Of a stretch of 64,000 nucleotides of DNA, positions 32,249 to 41,307 are shown piece after piece (position 1 is the stretch's first letter; each line of letters starts with the position of its first letter). Source of the stretch: Hydrogenoanaerobacterium sp032017025 (GTDB taxonomy: Bacteria > Bacillota > Clostridia > Oscillospirales > Ruminococcaceae); the NCBI RefSeq assembly GCF_032017025.1, contig NZ_DALZQO010000004.1, positions 75,088 to 139,087 on the forward strand, written 5' to 3'. A model generated the notes under the pieces. The model ran no database searches. It was given only the letters and a program-made list of their open reading frames with translations, and was not told where the DNA came from. A program made the translations under genes and the position numbers.

Positions 32249-33319
32249 CTACAGTATCATGAGGTTTTTGGGGCTACATGTAAGATTCTCCACCCCGTTT
32301 TCGGTGACATACACCATATCCTCAATGCGGCAGCCGAATTCACCCGCAAGGTAAATGCCCGGCTCCACCGTCATGACAATACCCGGTTCTACAAGCTCAT
32401 TGCAAAACGTGCTGAACCGTGGGTCTTCATGGATTTCGATTCCCACGGAGTGACCGAGACCATGCCCAAAGCAGCCCTCAAAGCCCGCCTCTTTGATAAG
32501 ATTGCGTGCTGCCGCATCCACATCACTGCAGGTTGTGCCCAGTTTAATCGCATCTATACCCGCAAGCTGCGCCTTCAGTACTGTATCGTACACCAATCTC
32601 TGGCGCTCCGACACCTTACCCACTGCAACAGTGCGCGTCATATCCGAATGGTAGCCGTCAACGATGGCACCAAAATCCATGGTGACAAAGTCGCCGCTTT
32701 CAATGATCTTATCGGTAGGTACGCCATGCGGCTTTGACGAGTTCTGCCCCGAAACCACAATAAAATCGAATGAAACTGCATCTGCTCCCCTTTTTCTCAT
32801 GAAAAACTCCATATCAAGGGCTATCTCGCGTTCGGTTTTACCCGCTTCAATCCGATTTAGAATGTAGTCGAAGGTGTCCTCGGTGAGAGCCTGCGCAGCA
32901 CGAATTTTTTTAATTTCATCCAAAGTTTTGTGGCGGCGCTGCGAAAGAATAAGCTGATCTACGGTGTATTCCTCCAGCAGTGTTACCGGAGAAAGCAGTG
33001 ACGCAAAGCGGTTAAAACTGCTGACGGTGACATAGCTGTTTTCGGTAGCCACAGTTTTAACCGCATGCTTATTACAGAGTGACTGTAAAGATTTTGGAGT
33101 GTTCTCGAGCAGCAATACCTCACAGCCACTGATTGCAGCCTTTGCCGCTTCAACGTAACGGAAATCAATCAAGAAATAGGCTGCCTCCCTGGTGACAAAC
33201 AATATTCCCGCAGAAGACGGAAAGCCAGTATAGTATAGGCGGTTTTGCTCTGAAGTAATCAATGCGGCGTCAATATGTTCCGGTAGATTCTGCATCAGCC
33301 GTTCAATCTTATTTTTCAT
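32249..33319 (-). CDS. Xaa-Pro aminopeptidase (M24 family)
   Basis: Removes N-terminal residues that precede proline. It has 356 residues: a creatinase-type N domain (1-125) and a pita-bread catalytic domain. The metal ligands are visible as D in TMDFGA, D in YHSDMTRT, H in GHGLGHSVG, E in TVEPGIY and the last E in CRIEDMVYV. Gene order pepP-efp is common in Firmicutes, and both products relate to proline. The gene is 39 bp from aroQ and probably in one unit with it. Confidence 0.93.
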   Translation of the reverse strand: MKNKIERLMQNLPEHIDAALITSEQNRLYYTGFPSSAGILFVTREAAYFLIDFRYVEAAKAAISGCEVLLLENTPKSLQSLCNKHAVKTVATENSYVTVSSFNRFASLLSPVTLLEEYTVDQLILSQRRHKTLDEIKKIRAAQALTEDTFDYILNRIEAGKTEREIALDMEFFMRKRGADAVSFDFIVVSGQNSSKPHGVPTDKIIESGDFVTMDFGAIVDGYHSDMTRTVAVGKVSERQRLVYDTVLKAQLAGIDAIKLGTTCSDVDAAARNLIKEAGFEGCFGHGLGHSVGIEIHEDPRFSTFCNELVEPGIVMTVEPGIYLAGEFGCRIEDMVYVTENGVENLTCSPKNLMIL

Positions 33320-33357
33320 ATGACATCTCCTATCTTTACTTTGCAGATGAGCTTATA

Positions 33358-33792
33358 TTACAGCAAATGCTTCACAGCGTCAATCGCAAGCAGATAACTG
33401 TATTTACCGAACCCACAGATCTGCCCAACACAGACCGGCGCAAGCACCGAGGTATGGCGGAATTCGTCACGCGCATGAATGTTGGAGAAATGCACTTCAA
33501 TTACGGGAATCATGATGGTGGAAATAGCATCACGAATGGCGTAGCTATAGTGTGTATATGCGCCGGCATTGAGTACAACACCATCGAAAGCGGTGCGTGC
33601 CTCGTGCAGTTTATCGATGATGCCACCCTCGTGATTGGACTGGTATACCTCGCAGTCAAAGCCGGCCGCGGTGGCATAAGCCGTAATCTCTGCATTGATG
33701 TCGTTGATAGTTTCTTTGCCGTATATACCGGTTTCACGAAGCCCTGTGAGGTTAATGTTGGGGCCATGGATGATTAAAAGACGTTTTTTCAT
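33358..33792 (-). CDS. aroQ: Type II 3-dehydroquinate dehydratase
   Basis: Third step of the shikimate pathway: 3-dehydroquinate to 3-dehydroshikimate. The 144-residue enzyme has GPNINLTG at the N terminus, catalytic tyrosine Y24 (GIYGKETI), QSNHEG, NAGAYTHYS and the EVHFSN loop. It lies between the AP-endonuclease-like gene (4 bp upstream) and the Xaa-Pro peptidase. ATG start. Confidence 0.96.
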   Translation of the reverse strand: MKKRLLIIHGPNINLTGLRETGIYGKETINDINAEITAYATAAGFDCEVYQSNHEGGIIDKLHEARTAFDGVVLNAGAYTHYSYAIRDAISTIMIPVIEVHFSNIHARDEFRHTSVLAPVCVGQICGFGKYSYLLAIDAVKHLL

Positions 33793-33796
33793 GCTG

Positions 33797-34654
33797 TCAC
33801 TCTCCTGCTGCTAAATAGATAGCTCTCATTTTTGCCGCGTCCTCCGCCTGTGTACCGCTGGATTCGCAAATGATGGTGGGCTCACAGTTTTTTCGGACAA
33901 TCAACTCGGCTACAGGTTCAAAGTTGGGGCCGAATACGGTGTCGCCAAAAGTTAGGTGGCGTTTTTCTCCACCGTTTTGCGTATATTCAATCTTGGAAAA
34001 ATGCGAATGGAATTCTCGGAGGCGCGAAATACCTAGCTTGTTTTCAATGGTATCAAAGATAGCTTCAAAATCGGCGAAGGTTTTCAGCCCGCCAAAGGTT
34101 CGCGCATTGAGGTGCCCGAAATCGATACAGGGAATCAGGCGTTCATCGATGGTACACAGCTGCACAACCTCTTCCAGCGTACCGAGCTGGTTCACTTTGC
34201 CCATGGTCTCGGGGCAGATGCGCACGTCTGTGTAGCCCGCTTCGTCCAATGCGGCAACGGCTTTGCGCATGGTGTCCATTGCGAGGGCAAGCGCCTCTTC
34301 CCTGCTGATTTTAGAACAAGAGCCGGAATGTACTACAATGCGGGTACCGCCCATGGCTTTGACGGCCCGCGCACTTTGCAAAATGTAATTGACACTGCCG
34401 AGCCGTTTTTCCTCCTCTAAGCTTGAGAGAGAAATAAAATAGGGCGCATGCAGCGAGAGCTGAATGTTCTTTTCCGCTGCTGCAGCACCAAACTCAGCTG
34501 CCGAAGCATCGGAGATTTTAACGCCCCTACCGCATTGATACTCGTAAGCATTCAGCCCAAGCTGCTCAAGATATTCGGGAATTTGCGTATTCTTTTTATA
34601 ACCCTGCGCAGAAAAGCTGTCGCTGTTACCGGCAGGTCCGAAGTGAATACTCAT
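33797..34654 (-). CDS. Endonuclease IV-like TIM-barrel protein
   Basis: A 285-residue protein of the AP endonuclease 2/xylose isomerase-like barrel fold. Metal-ligand positions of endonuclease IV are in place: H69, H109, E149, D178 and H181 (IDFGHLN), then H in FHSHFSKIEY and E in ICESSG. It could be a true Nfo that cuts DNA at abasic sites; many Clostridia carry this somewhat divergent form. It overlaps the upstream YqeG gene by four bases (ATGA) and ends 4 bp before aroQ. Confidence 0.85.
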   Translation of the reverse strand: MSIHFGPAGNSDSFSAQGYKKNTQIPEYLEQLGLNAYEYQCGRGVKISDASAAEFGAAAAEKNIQLSLHAPYFISLSSLEEEKRLGSVNYILQSARAVKAMGGTRIVVHSGSCSKISREEALALAMDTMRKAVAALDEAGYTDVRICPETMGKVNQLGTLEEVVQLCTIDERLIPCIDFGHLNARTFGGLKTFADFEAIFDTIENKLGISRLREFHSHFSKIEYTQNGGEKRHLTFGDTVFGPNFEPVAELIVRKNCEPTIICESSGTQAEDAAKMRAIYLAAGE

Positions 34655-35166
34655 TTTTGTTCTCCTTTTGCGCCTCTGCCACGGTGATATGCCCTTAAAA
34701 AGGGACGTTCGAGTACACGTTTTACGAAAAACAGTACACCGGTTTCCAATTCAATTGGTTCAACCAATATGCTTTTGATGCCAAACAGGTTTGCGCCTGC
34801 AATATCGGTAAAAAGCTGGTCACCCACAATGGCAACCTCACTTTTGGGCAGCCCTAGGCGCTCGCAGCAGCGCTGAAAACCCTTAGGCAATGGCTTTGCA
34901 CCCGAAGACTCAAACAGCAGCCCTAAACGGTCGGCAAACGGCTTTACTCTGTCATGAGTATTATTGGATAAAATCATCAGCGGAATACCGCTTTGCTTCA
35001 TGATATCAAGCCATTCCAGAATATTTTCGTTGGGCACGGGGTTGCCATGGGTTGTCAGAGTATTGTCTACATCGAGCAGCAATGCCTTAATATCCATAGA
35101 ATGCAACAGCTGGGGGGTGAGGTCGTAAGCGCGCTTGGTGCTGTAATAAGGATAAAAAATTGACAT
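34651..35166 (-). CDS. YqeG-family HAD IIIA phosphatase
   Basis: A 171-residue HAD phosphatase with motif I LLLDVDNTLTTHG, motif II MILSNN, the motif III lysine (KPLPKGF) and motif IV VGDQLFTDI. The family includes mitochondrial phosphatidylglycerophosphate phosphatase relatives; the bacterial role is not settled. The ATG at 35166 follows GGGAGG; an upstream in-frame start at 35208 has no site. Its stop overlaps the next gene. Confidence 0.9.
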   Translation of the reverse strand: MSIFYPYYSTKRAYDLTPQLLHSMDIKALLLDVDNTLTTHGNPVPNENILEWLDIMKQSGIPLMILSNNTHDRVKPFADRLGLLFESSGAKPLPKGFQRCCERLGLPKSEVAIVGDQLFTDIAGANLFGIKSILVEPIELETGVLFFVKRVLERPFLRAYHRGRGAKGEQK

Positions 35167-35269
35167 GATGTCCTCCCATACTGAAAACAATATTTGGGGT
35201 TGTTGCATAGAACGTATAGAAACAATTATATTAATCAGGCAGTTTTTATTCGTAAAAATCGGTAAAATG

Positions 35270-35297
35270 AAAAAGCGAGCACATACATGCTCGCTTT
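35270..35297 (-). terminator. Terminator after rpsU
   Basis: A 10-bp stem (35272-35281 with 35288-35297) and a short T-run on the minus strand, 23 bp after the rpsU stop codon. Confidence 0.85.
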
Positions 35298-35319
35298 CAT
35301 CACTTTTTAACGATACGAA

Positions 35320-35496
35320 TTACTTGAATTTGCGTTTGCGAGCAGCCTCAGACTTTTTCTTACGCTTTACAGACGGCTTCTCATAATGCTCTCTCTTGCG
35401 CACTTCAGCCAACACGCCGGATTTTGCGCAGGATCTCTTAAATCTTCTAAGAGCGCTGTCAAGTGATTCATTATCTTTAATATGAATTTCTGCCAT
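35320..35496 (-). CDS. rpsU: 30S ribosomal protein S21
   Basis: A 58-residue basic protein of the small ribosomal subunit, active near the anti-Shine-Dalgarno end of 16S rRNA. It starts MAEIHIKDNESLDSALRRFK and ends in a Lys/Arg-rich tail, as in all S21. The ATG at 35496 has GGAGG 9 bp upstream; an in-frame GTG at 35514 lacks a site. It has its own promoter and terminator, so it is a single-gene unit. Confidence 0.97.
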   Translation of the reverse strand: MAEIHIKDNESLDSALRRFKRSCAKSGVLAEVRKREHYEKPSVKRKKKSEAARKRKFK

Positions 35497-35575
35497 TACT
35501 AATTCCCTCCCCACGCCAGGAGTATTTAGTTAGATATTCCATGCGTTCTGCAACTCACAAAATATAACAAAACTG

Positions 35576-35605
35576 ATTATACAATAGAAAGGATATGCTT
35601 GTCAA
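35576..35605 (-). promoter_or_regulatory. Sigma-A promoter of rpsU
   Basis: TTGACA (35605-35600), an 18-bp spacer and TATAAT (35581-35576) on the minus strand; transcription should start about 73 bp before the S21 start codon. Confidence 0.88.
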
Positions 35606-35638
35606 GTATTTTAGAGGTATTGCCCTCTTTTGTAAAAA

Positions 35639-38044
35639 TTATTTCACAACGATGTTGACAAGTTTACCCGGAACATAAATCTCTTTCACAATGCTTTTGC
35701 CACTGATTATGTCGATTACCGCGGCATCCTGTTTTGCAGCTGCAATCGCATCGGCAGCGGTGATATCTGCGGCAACGTTTAGGCGTGCCTTGATTTTGCC
35801 GTTGATCTGTACCACAACCTCAATGGTGGACTCTTTGCATTTGGCCTCCTCATAGGTGACCCACTTCTGCTCGTTGATCATTCCGCCAAAGCCCAGCACC
35901 TGCCACATTTCCTCTGCAAGGTGGGGAGCGAACGGGTCGATCAGAATGAGAAACGCTTTAAGCTCCGCTTTATTGACCTTTCCGGTATCGGTAAGATTGT
36001 TAAGCAGCGCCATCATTGCGGCAATTGCGGTGTTAAATTTCAGGTTTTCAATATCCTCGGTAACCTTTTTTATGGTTTTGTGCATAGGGGTTTCGACCTC
36101 GGGGCGGAATTCGTCGCCATCAATCAAAATCTCTTGCAAATTCCAAATTCTTTCAAGAAAACGCTTACAGCCCTTAATGGAGGAGGAGTTCCAAGGCGCA
36201 CTCTTTTCAAAGTCACCGATGAACATTTCATAAAGGCGCATGGTATCCGCACCGAATTCGTTTACAATATCATCGGGGTTGATAACGTTGCCGCGCGATT
36301 TGCTCATCTTCTCGTTGTTTTCGCCCAGAATCATACCGTGGCTGGTGCGTTTCGCATATGGCTCAGGTGTGCTCACCACGCCGATATCGTACAGGAATTT
36401 GTGCCAGAAACGAGAGTAAAGCAGATGCAGCGTGGTATGCTCCATACCACCGTTGTACCAGTTGACGGGCAGCCAGTAATCCAATGCCTCTTTGCTTGCA
36501 AGCGCGTCGTTATTGGTTGGGTCGCAGTAGCGCATAAAGTACCACGACGAGCCGGCCCACTGAGGCATGGTGTCGGTTTCGCGCTTTGCGGGGCCACCGC
36601 AGTGCGGGCAGGTGGTGTTTACCCAGCTGTCTATTTTTGCAAGCGGAGACTCTCCGGTCTCGGTTTGCTCATAGGTATCGACCTGAGGTAATGTCAGCGG
36701 CAGCTGATCTTCAGGCAGGGGTACATAACCGCATTTGTCGCAGCAGACAATTGGAATTGGCTCGCCCCAGTAACGCTGGCGGGAGAATACCCAGTCGCGC
36801 AGCTTGTAGTTGATTTTTTTCTCGCCCTTGCCTTTTTCTGCCAGCCAGTCAATAATTTTTACTTTTGCATCTTCAACCGAAAGCCCTGTGAGGAAATCGG
36901 AATTGACCATAACGCCGGTTGCGCAATCGGTAAAGGCTTCCTCCTGCACATTGCCGCCTGCAACCACCTCAATGATGGGAAGGTCAAATTTCTTAGCGAA
37001 TTCCCAGTCGCGGGTATCATGCGCAGGAACCGCCATAATCGCGCCTGTACCATACGAGGTAAGCACGTAATCCGCCACAAAGATGGGAATTTCGGTACCG
37101 TTTACAGGATTGATGCCGCGAACACCTTTTAACTCTACGCCGGTTTTTTCTTTGACCAGCTCGGTGCGTTCAAAATCAGATTTTTTGGCTGCTTCTTCCT
37201 GATAAGCCTTGATGTCCGAAAGATTACTGATTTTATCTGCCCATTTTTCGATGAACGGATGCTCGGGCGAAATGACCATATAGGTTGCGCCAAACAACGT
37301 ATCGGGACGTGTAGTGTACACGCGCAGGTCATCGCCTGCGGTGGTGCCGAAATCGACATTTGCACCCGTGGAACGGCCAATCCAGTTGATTTGAGATACC
37401 TTTACCCTGTCTATGTAATCCACAAGGTCGAGGTCATTGATGAGGCGTTCGGCATACTCGGTGATTTTCAGCATCCACTGGCTTTTCACCTTGCGTACAA
37501 CCTCACCACCACAGCGCTCGCAGCCACCGTTTACAACCTCTTCGTTTGCCAATACAACCTTACAGCCGGTGCACCAGTTTACCGCCATCTCTTTTTTGTA
37601 TGCCAAGCCTTTATGAAAGAGTTGCAGAAAAATCCACTGTGTCCATTTAAAATAGTCGGGATCGGTGGTGTTGATCTCTCGGTTCCAGTCGAACGACAGG
37701 CCGAGGGATTTTAGCTGTTTTTTGAAATGCGCTACGTTCTGTTTGGTAACAACCTCGGGATGAATATGGTTCTTCATCGCAAAGTTCTCGGTGGGCAGCC
37801 CAAATGCATCCCAGCCCATAGGGTACAAAACATTGTAACCCTCAAGGCTGCGCTTTCTCGAAACAATATCAAGTGCGGTATACGAGCGCGGATGACCGAC
37901 ATGCAGCCCCTGCCCCGAGGGATAAGGGAACTCTACCAGAGCGTAAAATTTGGGCTTTGAATAATCATTGGTCGCAGCAAATACATTTTTTGCGTCCCAG
38001 ATATCCTGCCACTTTTTTTCTACCTCTGTAAAATTATATTTCAT
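35639..38044 (-). CDS. leuS: Leucyl-tRNA synthetase
   Basis: Attaches leucine to its tRNA. The 801 residues carry the HIGH-type motif (PSGQGLHVGHP, near 45), an editing domain with TTRPDTLFGATY, the zinc-type segments with Cys pairs (CTGCK ... CERCG, and CCDKCG ... CPHCGG), and the KMSKS motif (EKMSKSRGNV, near 577). The start follows AGGAGG. There is no T-box upstream; a small hairpin just before the ribosome binding site is the only structure I see. Confidence 0.97.
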   Translation of the reverse strand: MKYNFTEVEKKWQDIWDAKNVFAATNDYSKPKFYALVEFPYPSGQGLHVGHPRSYTALDIVSRKRSLEGYNVLYPMGWDAFGLPTENFAMKNHIHPEVVTKQNVAHFKKQLKSLGLSFDWNREINTTDPDYFKWTQWIFLQLFHKGLAYKKEMAVNWCTGCKVVLANEEVVNGGCERCGGEVVRKVKSQWMLKITEYAERLINDLDLVDYIDRVKVSQINWIGRSTGANVDFGTTAGDDLRVYTTRPDTLFGATYMVISPEHPFIEKWADKISNLSDIKAYQEEAAKKSDFERTELVKEKTGVELKGVRGINPVNGTEIPIFVADYVLTSYGTGAIMAVPAHDTRDWEFAKKFDLPIIEVVAGGNVQEEAFTDCATGVMVNSDFLTGLSVEDAKVKIIDWLAEKGKGEKKINYKLRDWVFSRQRYWGEPIPIVCCDKCGYVPLPEDQLPLTLPQVDTYEQTETGESPLAKIDSWVNTTCPHCGGPAKRETDTMPQWAGSSWYFMRYCDPTNNDALASKEALDYWLPVNWYNGGMEHTTLHLLYSRFWHKFLYDIGVVSTPEPYAKRTSHGMILGENNEKMSKSRGNVINPDDIVNEFGADTMRLYEMFIGDFEKSAPWNSSSIKGCKRFLERIWNLQEILIDGDEFRPEVETPMHKTIKKVTEDIENLKFNTAIAAMMALLNNLTDTGKVNKAELKAFLILIDPFAPHLAEEMWQVLGFGGMINEQKWVTYEEAKCKESTIEVVVQINGKIKARLNVAADITAADAIAAAKQDAAVIDIISGKSIVKEIYVPGKLVNIVVK

Positions 38045-38122
38045 TGCCTATTCCTCCTACCCGCCTGTAACAGCGGGATTAGTTGATTCAGAGCGTTATT
38101 TCGCCGGGCTTTTTGTGGCCCG

Positions 38123-38482
38123 TTAATCCTCTGTTAAAACATCAGATAAGTCGATTGGCGCGCCGTCTGACCACAGGCGCTCCAACGAATAGAATTCTCT
38201 GGTTTCGCCGCAGAAAATGTGCACGATTACATCGTAATAATCCAGCACCACCCAAGACGCCGACACATAGCCCTCGACACATTTCGGCTCGTACCCCAGT
38301 TTTGTCATCTGGTCCTCAACCTCATCTGCCAACGCCTTCACCTGTGTTGTATTGGTTGCAGAGGCAATAATAAAGTAATCGGCAATCGACGTTACCTTTG
38401 CAATGTGAATCGCCTTTACATCCTGTGCTTTTTTCGCATCCAACACAGATGCGATCTTCTTTGTCATTTCAAGTGATGTCAT
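38123..38482 (-). CDS. rsfS: Ribosome silencing factor
   Basis: A 119-residue RsfS/YbeB/Iojap protein that binds L14 and blocks subunit joining under starvation. The core motif SIADYFIIASATNTTQVKAL and the end segment FYSLERLWSDG are conserved. GGAGG lies 12 bp before the ATG. It sits between the LCP gene and leuS, an order common in Firmicutes (nadD-yqeK-rsfS). Confidence 0.95.
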   Translation of the reverse strand: MTSLEMTKKIASVLDAKKAQDVKAIHIAKVTSIADYFIIASATNTTQVKALADEVEDQMTKLGYEPKCVEGYVSASWVVLDYYDVIVHIFCGETREFYSLERLWSDGAPIDLSDVLTED

Positions 38483-38512
38483 CTAGTTCATATCCCTCCC
38501 CGTTATATGGAT

Positions 38513-39616
38513 TTAATCTATTGGGAAATTACCGATGGATTCACCGGCATCAAATTGATTATCGGTTTGACTGCTGCGTGAGGGTGTTTCCTCCCACTCT
38601 GGCTCGGATTGCTCAGGCTGCACCGGCTGTGAAGAGGATACCGGCGGCACATAGGGCGATACATACGCCGGTACCTGCGCAATGCTGATGCTGCTCACCT
38701 GCTCGCTGTAGGGGCGGAAGTGCAGATTCAAAAGCTCGGCAAGCTTGTCCCTGTCCGCTTCGTACACCGCGTAGCCGTTGTACATTTTACCAGTGCCCTC
38801 AAGTGTATACACCTGTATCTTCTCTTTTTCCACCTGAAAGCCCTCGTTTGCAAGCGAGAGCGCATCCATCAGCGGAAGATCAGTGGTGATCTTATTGTAG
38901 TTTTGTGAGGCAAGCAGAAGCATTCCCGCTCTGCCTTTGTCACGTACAGCCTGCATCAATGCATCAAGCATCAGTTTTTGAGCGTTCACTCTGCCAATGT
39001 CACCCGTGGGGTAGCCTGCGCGGTAACGCACGAACCACTCTGCCTGTTCACCGGTGAGGTGTTGTTTCCCCTTCTCGATAATTTTGTCGGGCAAAAATTC
39101 GATACGTTGCGGAACGTCAAGGGTAACGCCGCCGATCGAATCCACAATATCGCGAAACGCCGCGAGCGTTATGGTGACATAATGGTCGATGGGCAGGCTC
39201 ATCTGCTGATTGATTACCTGAATTAGGCCGCGAATCGGCTCTTTTTCATTTCGATGAGTAAAATAGACCTGATTGATCTTACCTGTTTTATATTCATCGC
39301 CAACGTAGGTGTCGCGCGGAATCTGCAGGATATTCACTCTCCCGTTTTTGACATCATAACTTACCACCATAATCACATCGGTGAGCCCTGCAGCATCGTC
39401 CAATCCGCACACAAGAACATTTACTGCATCTTCTGAAACAGGGGTAAGCTCTATCTCCTGCTGCGTGCTGGATTCACTCGGCTGCGGCAGGCTGCTTTGC
39501 GACGGCGGCTCAGCCTTGCCTTTCACAATGCTCCACACAAAAATGGGAATGAGCACAGCAACCAGAACAGCACCTACTGCAATTAAAATTTTAGCTTTTG
39601 GGGAAAGTGTTGACAC
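38513..39616 (-). CDS. LytR-CpsA-Psr (LCP) family cell-wall polymer ligase
   Basis: Probably attaches anionic polymers from a lipid carrier to peptidoglycan. It has 367 residues: one N-terminal membrane anchor (about 8-30), a Ser/Pro/Gln linker, the LCP catalytic domain (LVCGLDD, then NILQIPRDTYV and VRYRAGYPTGDIGRV with the conserved arginines), and a disordered C-terminal tail rich in Pro, Ser and Glu. The start is the GTG at 39616 (7 bp from GGAGG) instead of the TTG at 39619. It lies 11 bp after the nadD-yqeK gene. Confidence 0.92.
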   Translation of the reverse strand: MSTLSPKAKILIAVGAVLVAVLIPIFVWSIVKGKAEPPSQSSLPQPSESSTQQEIELTPVSEDAVNVLVCGLDDAAGLTDVIMVVSYDVKNGRVNILQIPRDTYVGDEYKTGKINQVYFTHRNEKEPIRGLIQVINQQMSLPIDHYVTITLAAFRDIVDSIGGVTLDVPQRIEFLPDKIIEKGKQHLTGEQAEWFVRYRAGYPTGDIGRVNAQKLMLDALMQAVRDKGRAGMLLLASQNYNKITTDLPLMDALSLANEGFQVEKEKIQVYTLEGTGKMYNGYAVYEADRDKLAELLNLHFRPYSEQVSSISIAQVPAYVSPYVPPVSSSQPVQPEQSEPEWEETPSRSSQTDNQFDAGESIGNFPID

Positions 39617-39627
39617 CAAAATTCCTC

Positions 39628-40794
39628 CTAGGCGACGTACTCATTATACGCTTCCATGGTGTCATTTACAATTTGTGTCTTGTGCGCAACAAGGTCGCTG
39701 ATAATATACTGCATTGCATATAGCATTGCTTTTTCGAGCGATGCTTTTGCGAGTGCACGCATTTTTTCCACGTCGCCGTATTCGCGGTCGGCTGATGTAA
39801 GGTCGGCAAGAAAAATAATCTTTTCCAGCTTGCTCATACCCGCACGGGCGGTGGTGTGATAACGTACTGCATTTATAATATCCTCATCCGTCACATTTAA
39901 TGCATCCTGAATAAAAATGCTGCCCGCTATGGCATGCCAAAGCGGGGGTTGCTTTAACGCCTTATCGTCCAAAATTATAGCAGAACTCTGAATTCTTTGC
40001 AACTGCTCATCTTTTGTTTCATCCTTGCAGATATCGTGTATAAGCCCCGCGAAATACGCCTTGCTTTGGTTTTCGCCAAAAATTTGTGCAAGCTTTGCAG
40101 CCTCTTCTGCAACCGCCAAACTATGCTCGTAGCGTTTTTCGCAAACACGCTGCCGCAGCAGCTCTTTGGTCTGTTCAAAATCATATTTCACCGTTTTATA
40201 CAGTCCATTCGTTTTAATGTATTCGATTACAGCCTCGGGCAGAAAAGAGCTGAGATTTTCTTGATCTTTTACCATCTGACGCAGCTGAGTGGAGGAAATA
40301 TCCAGAACCTCCGTATTGTCGATGACAAAATGCCCGCCCCATTTGCTCTGCAGCTCCTGCTGTTTGCGCAGAAGTGCGTCGTACTCATCCGGGTGGCGTG
40401 CCAGTGCACAGATGGCGGCAAGCCCAATGATTTTTTCCGGCTCGCGCCAAAGGTCGAGCGTAAAAAACATATCGGAGCCGATTACAAGAGACAACTGAGC
40501 TCCTTTATAATCAGCACTGATTTGGGTGAGCGTATCAACCGTAAAGCTGACCGCGTCGCGGCGCAGCTCGATGTCACTGATCTCGGCACGCGGGTCGTCT
40601 TGCACGGCAAGCCTGCACATAGCAATTCTGTCTTCCGCGCTGGCAAGCTCGCGCGGCCGCTTGTGGGGCGGAATTTTTGCCGGAACGATGAGCACTTTAT
40701 CCACGCTAAGCTTATCGGCAAAGTGGCGGTAAAGACGGATATGCCCCAGATGGATGGGATTAAACGTACCGCCAAAGATGAGTATTTTTTGCAT
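39628..40794 (-). CDS. nadD: NadD-YqeK fusion: nicotinate-nucleotide adenylyltransferase with HD-domain hydrolase
   Basis: One 388-residue polypeptide with two functions that are usually separate neighbours. Residues 1-200 are NadD, which makes nicotinate adenine dinucleotide from NaMN and ATP (GGTFNPIHLGHI, and ISSTQLR near the end). Residues about 205-385 are a YqeK-type HD domain (RYEHSLAVAEEA, GLIHDICKDE, RYHTTARAGM), a family known to hydrolyse Ap4A. No stop or frameshift separates them. The ATG follows GGGGG. Downstream genes are the LCP protein and rsfS. Confidence 0.95.
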   Translation of the reverse strand: MQKILIFGGTFNPIHLGHIRLYRHFADKLSVDKVLIVPAKIPPHKRPRELASAEDRIAMCRLAVQDDPRAEISDIELRRDAVSFTVDTLTQISADYKGAQLSLVIGSDMFFTLDLWREPEKIIGLAAICALARHPDEYDALLRKQQELQSKWGGHFVIDNTEVLDISSTQLRQMVKDQENLSSFLPEAVIEYIKTNGLYKTVKYDFEQTKELLRQRVCEKRYEHSLAVAEEAAKLAQIFGENQSKAYFAGLIHDICKDETKDEQLQRIQSSAIILDDKALKQPPLWHAIAGSIFIQDALNVTDEDIINAVRYHTTARAGMSKLEKIIFLADLTSADREYGDVEKMRALAKASLEKAMLYAMQYIISDLVAHKTQIVNDTMEAYNEYVA

Positions 40795-40824
40795 TAGGGT
40801 TCCCCCAGTCTATTTAGTACCTGC

Positions 40825-40990
40825 TGAACAAATCAAAAATACAACAACAAGAGATTAACAGTTTTTTGATTTGTTCAAATGCAAGGTTTTTTATGTAAAA
40901 GCATAGAAACCCTTGCACCTTGGATTTAAATCAGTGGCTTAAAATCCACGCAGGAAGTCAATCAATGCACCTGAGACGGCAAAACAGGTG
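40825..40990. other. Intergenic cluster of four hairpins
   Basis: Between yhbY and nadD: a 15-bp perfect stem (40825-40839 with 40863-40877), a 15-bp stem with one mismatch (40881-40895 with 40902-40916), an imperfect stem (40921-40948) and a 6-bp stem (40968-40973 with 40985-40990). None has a clear T-run. It may be a decayed repeat or a structured leader of nadD. Confidence 0.6.
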
Positions 40991-41013
40991 TGGCTTACCG
41001 CTAAAAATCTGCA

Positions 41014-41307
41014 TTATTTATCAGGGTCGTAGATTGGTTTTTTCGGGTTTCTGCGGTACAGCACAAAACGTGTGCCAATCACCTGAATTACCTCGGAGCT
41101 TGTTTTTTCGGCAAGCTCCTGCGCAGTTTCACGTGCGAAGGCGGGTGCGGTTTCCAAAACGCGCAGCTTGATGAGCTCACGCGCGGTAAGTGCGTCGTCT
41201 ACCTGCTTTAGCAGTGCATCGCCGATGCCGCCTTTGCCCACCTGCAGAATGGTTTCCATTTGGTTTGCGTGTGAGCGAAGATTCGCCCTCTGTTTACTCG
41301 TTAACAA
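41014..41307 (-). CDS. yhbY: YhbY-type RNA-binding protein (CRM domain)
   Basis: A 97-residue protein that binds pre-50S ribosome particles in relatives. Conserved segments are LRSHANQMETILQVGKGGI and ARELIKLRVLETA, ending with the IGTRFVLYRRNP strand. The start is TTG at 41307 with GAGGG upstream and overlaps the rdgB stop by 14 bp. The order ftsY-rdgB-yhbY-nadD is consistent with one long operon. Confidence 0.93.
   Translation of the reverse strand: MLTSKQRANLRSHANQMETILQVGKGGIGDALLKQVDDALTARELIKLRVLETAPAFARETAQELAEKTSSEVIQVIGTRFVLYRRNPKKPIYDPDK

Noticed and set aside
38045..38122. T-box before leuS
   Set aside because: The spacer is too short and has neither the T-box sequence nor a terminator.
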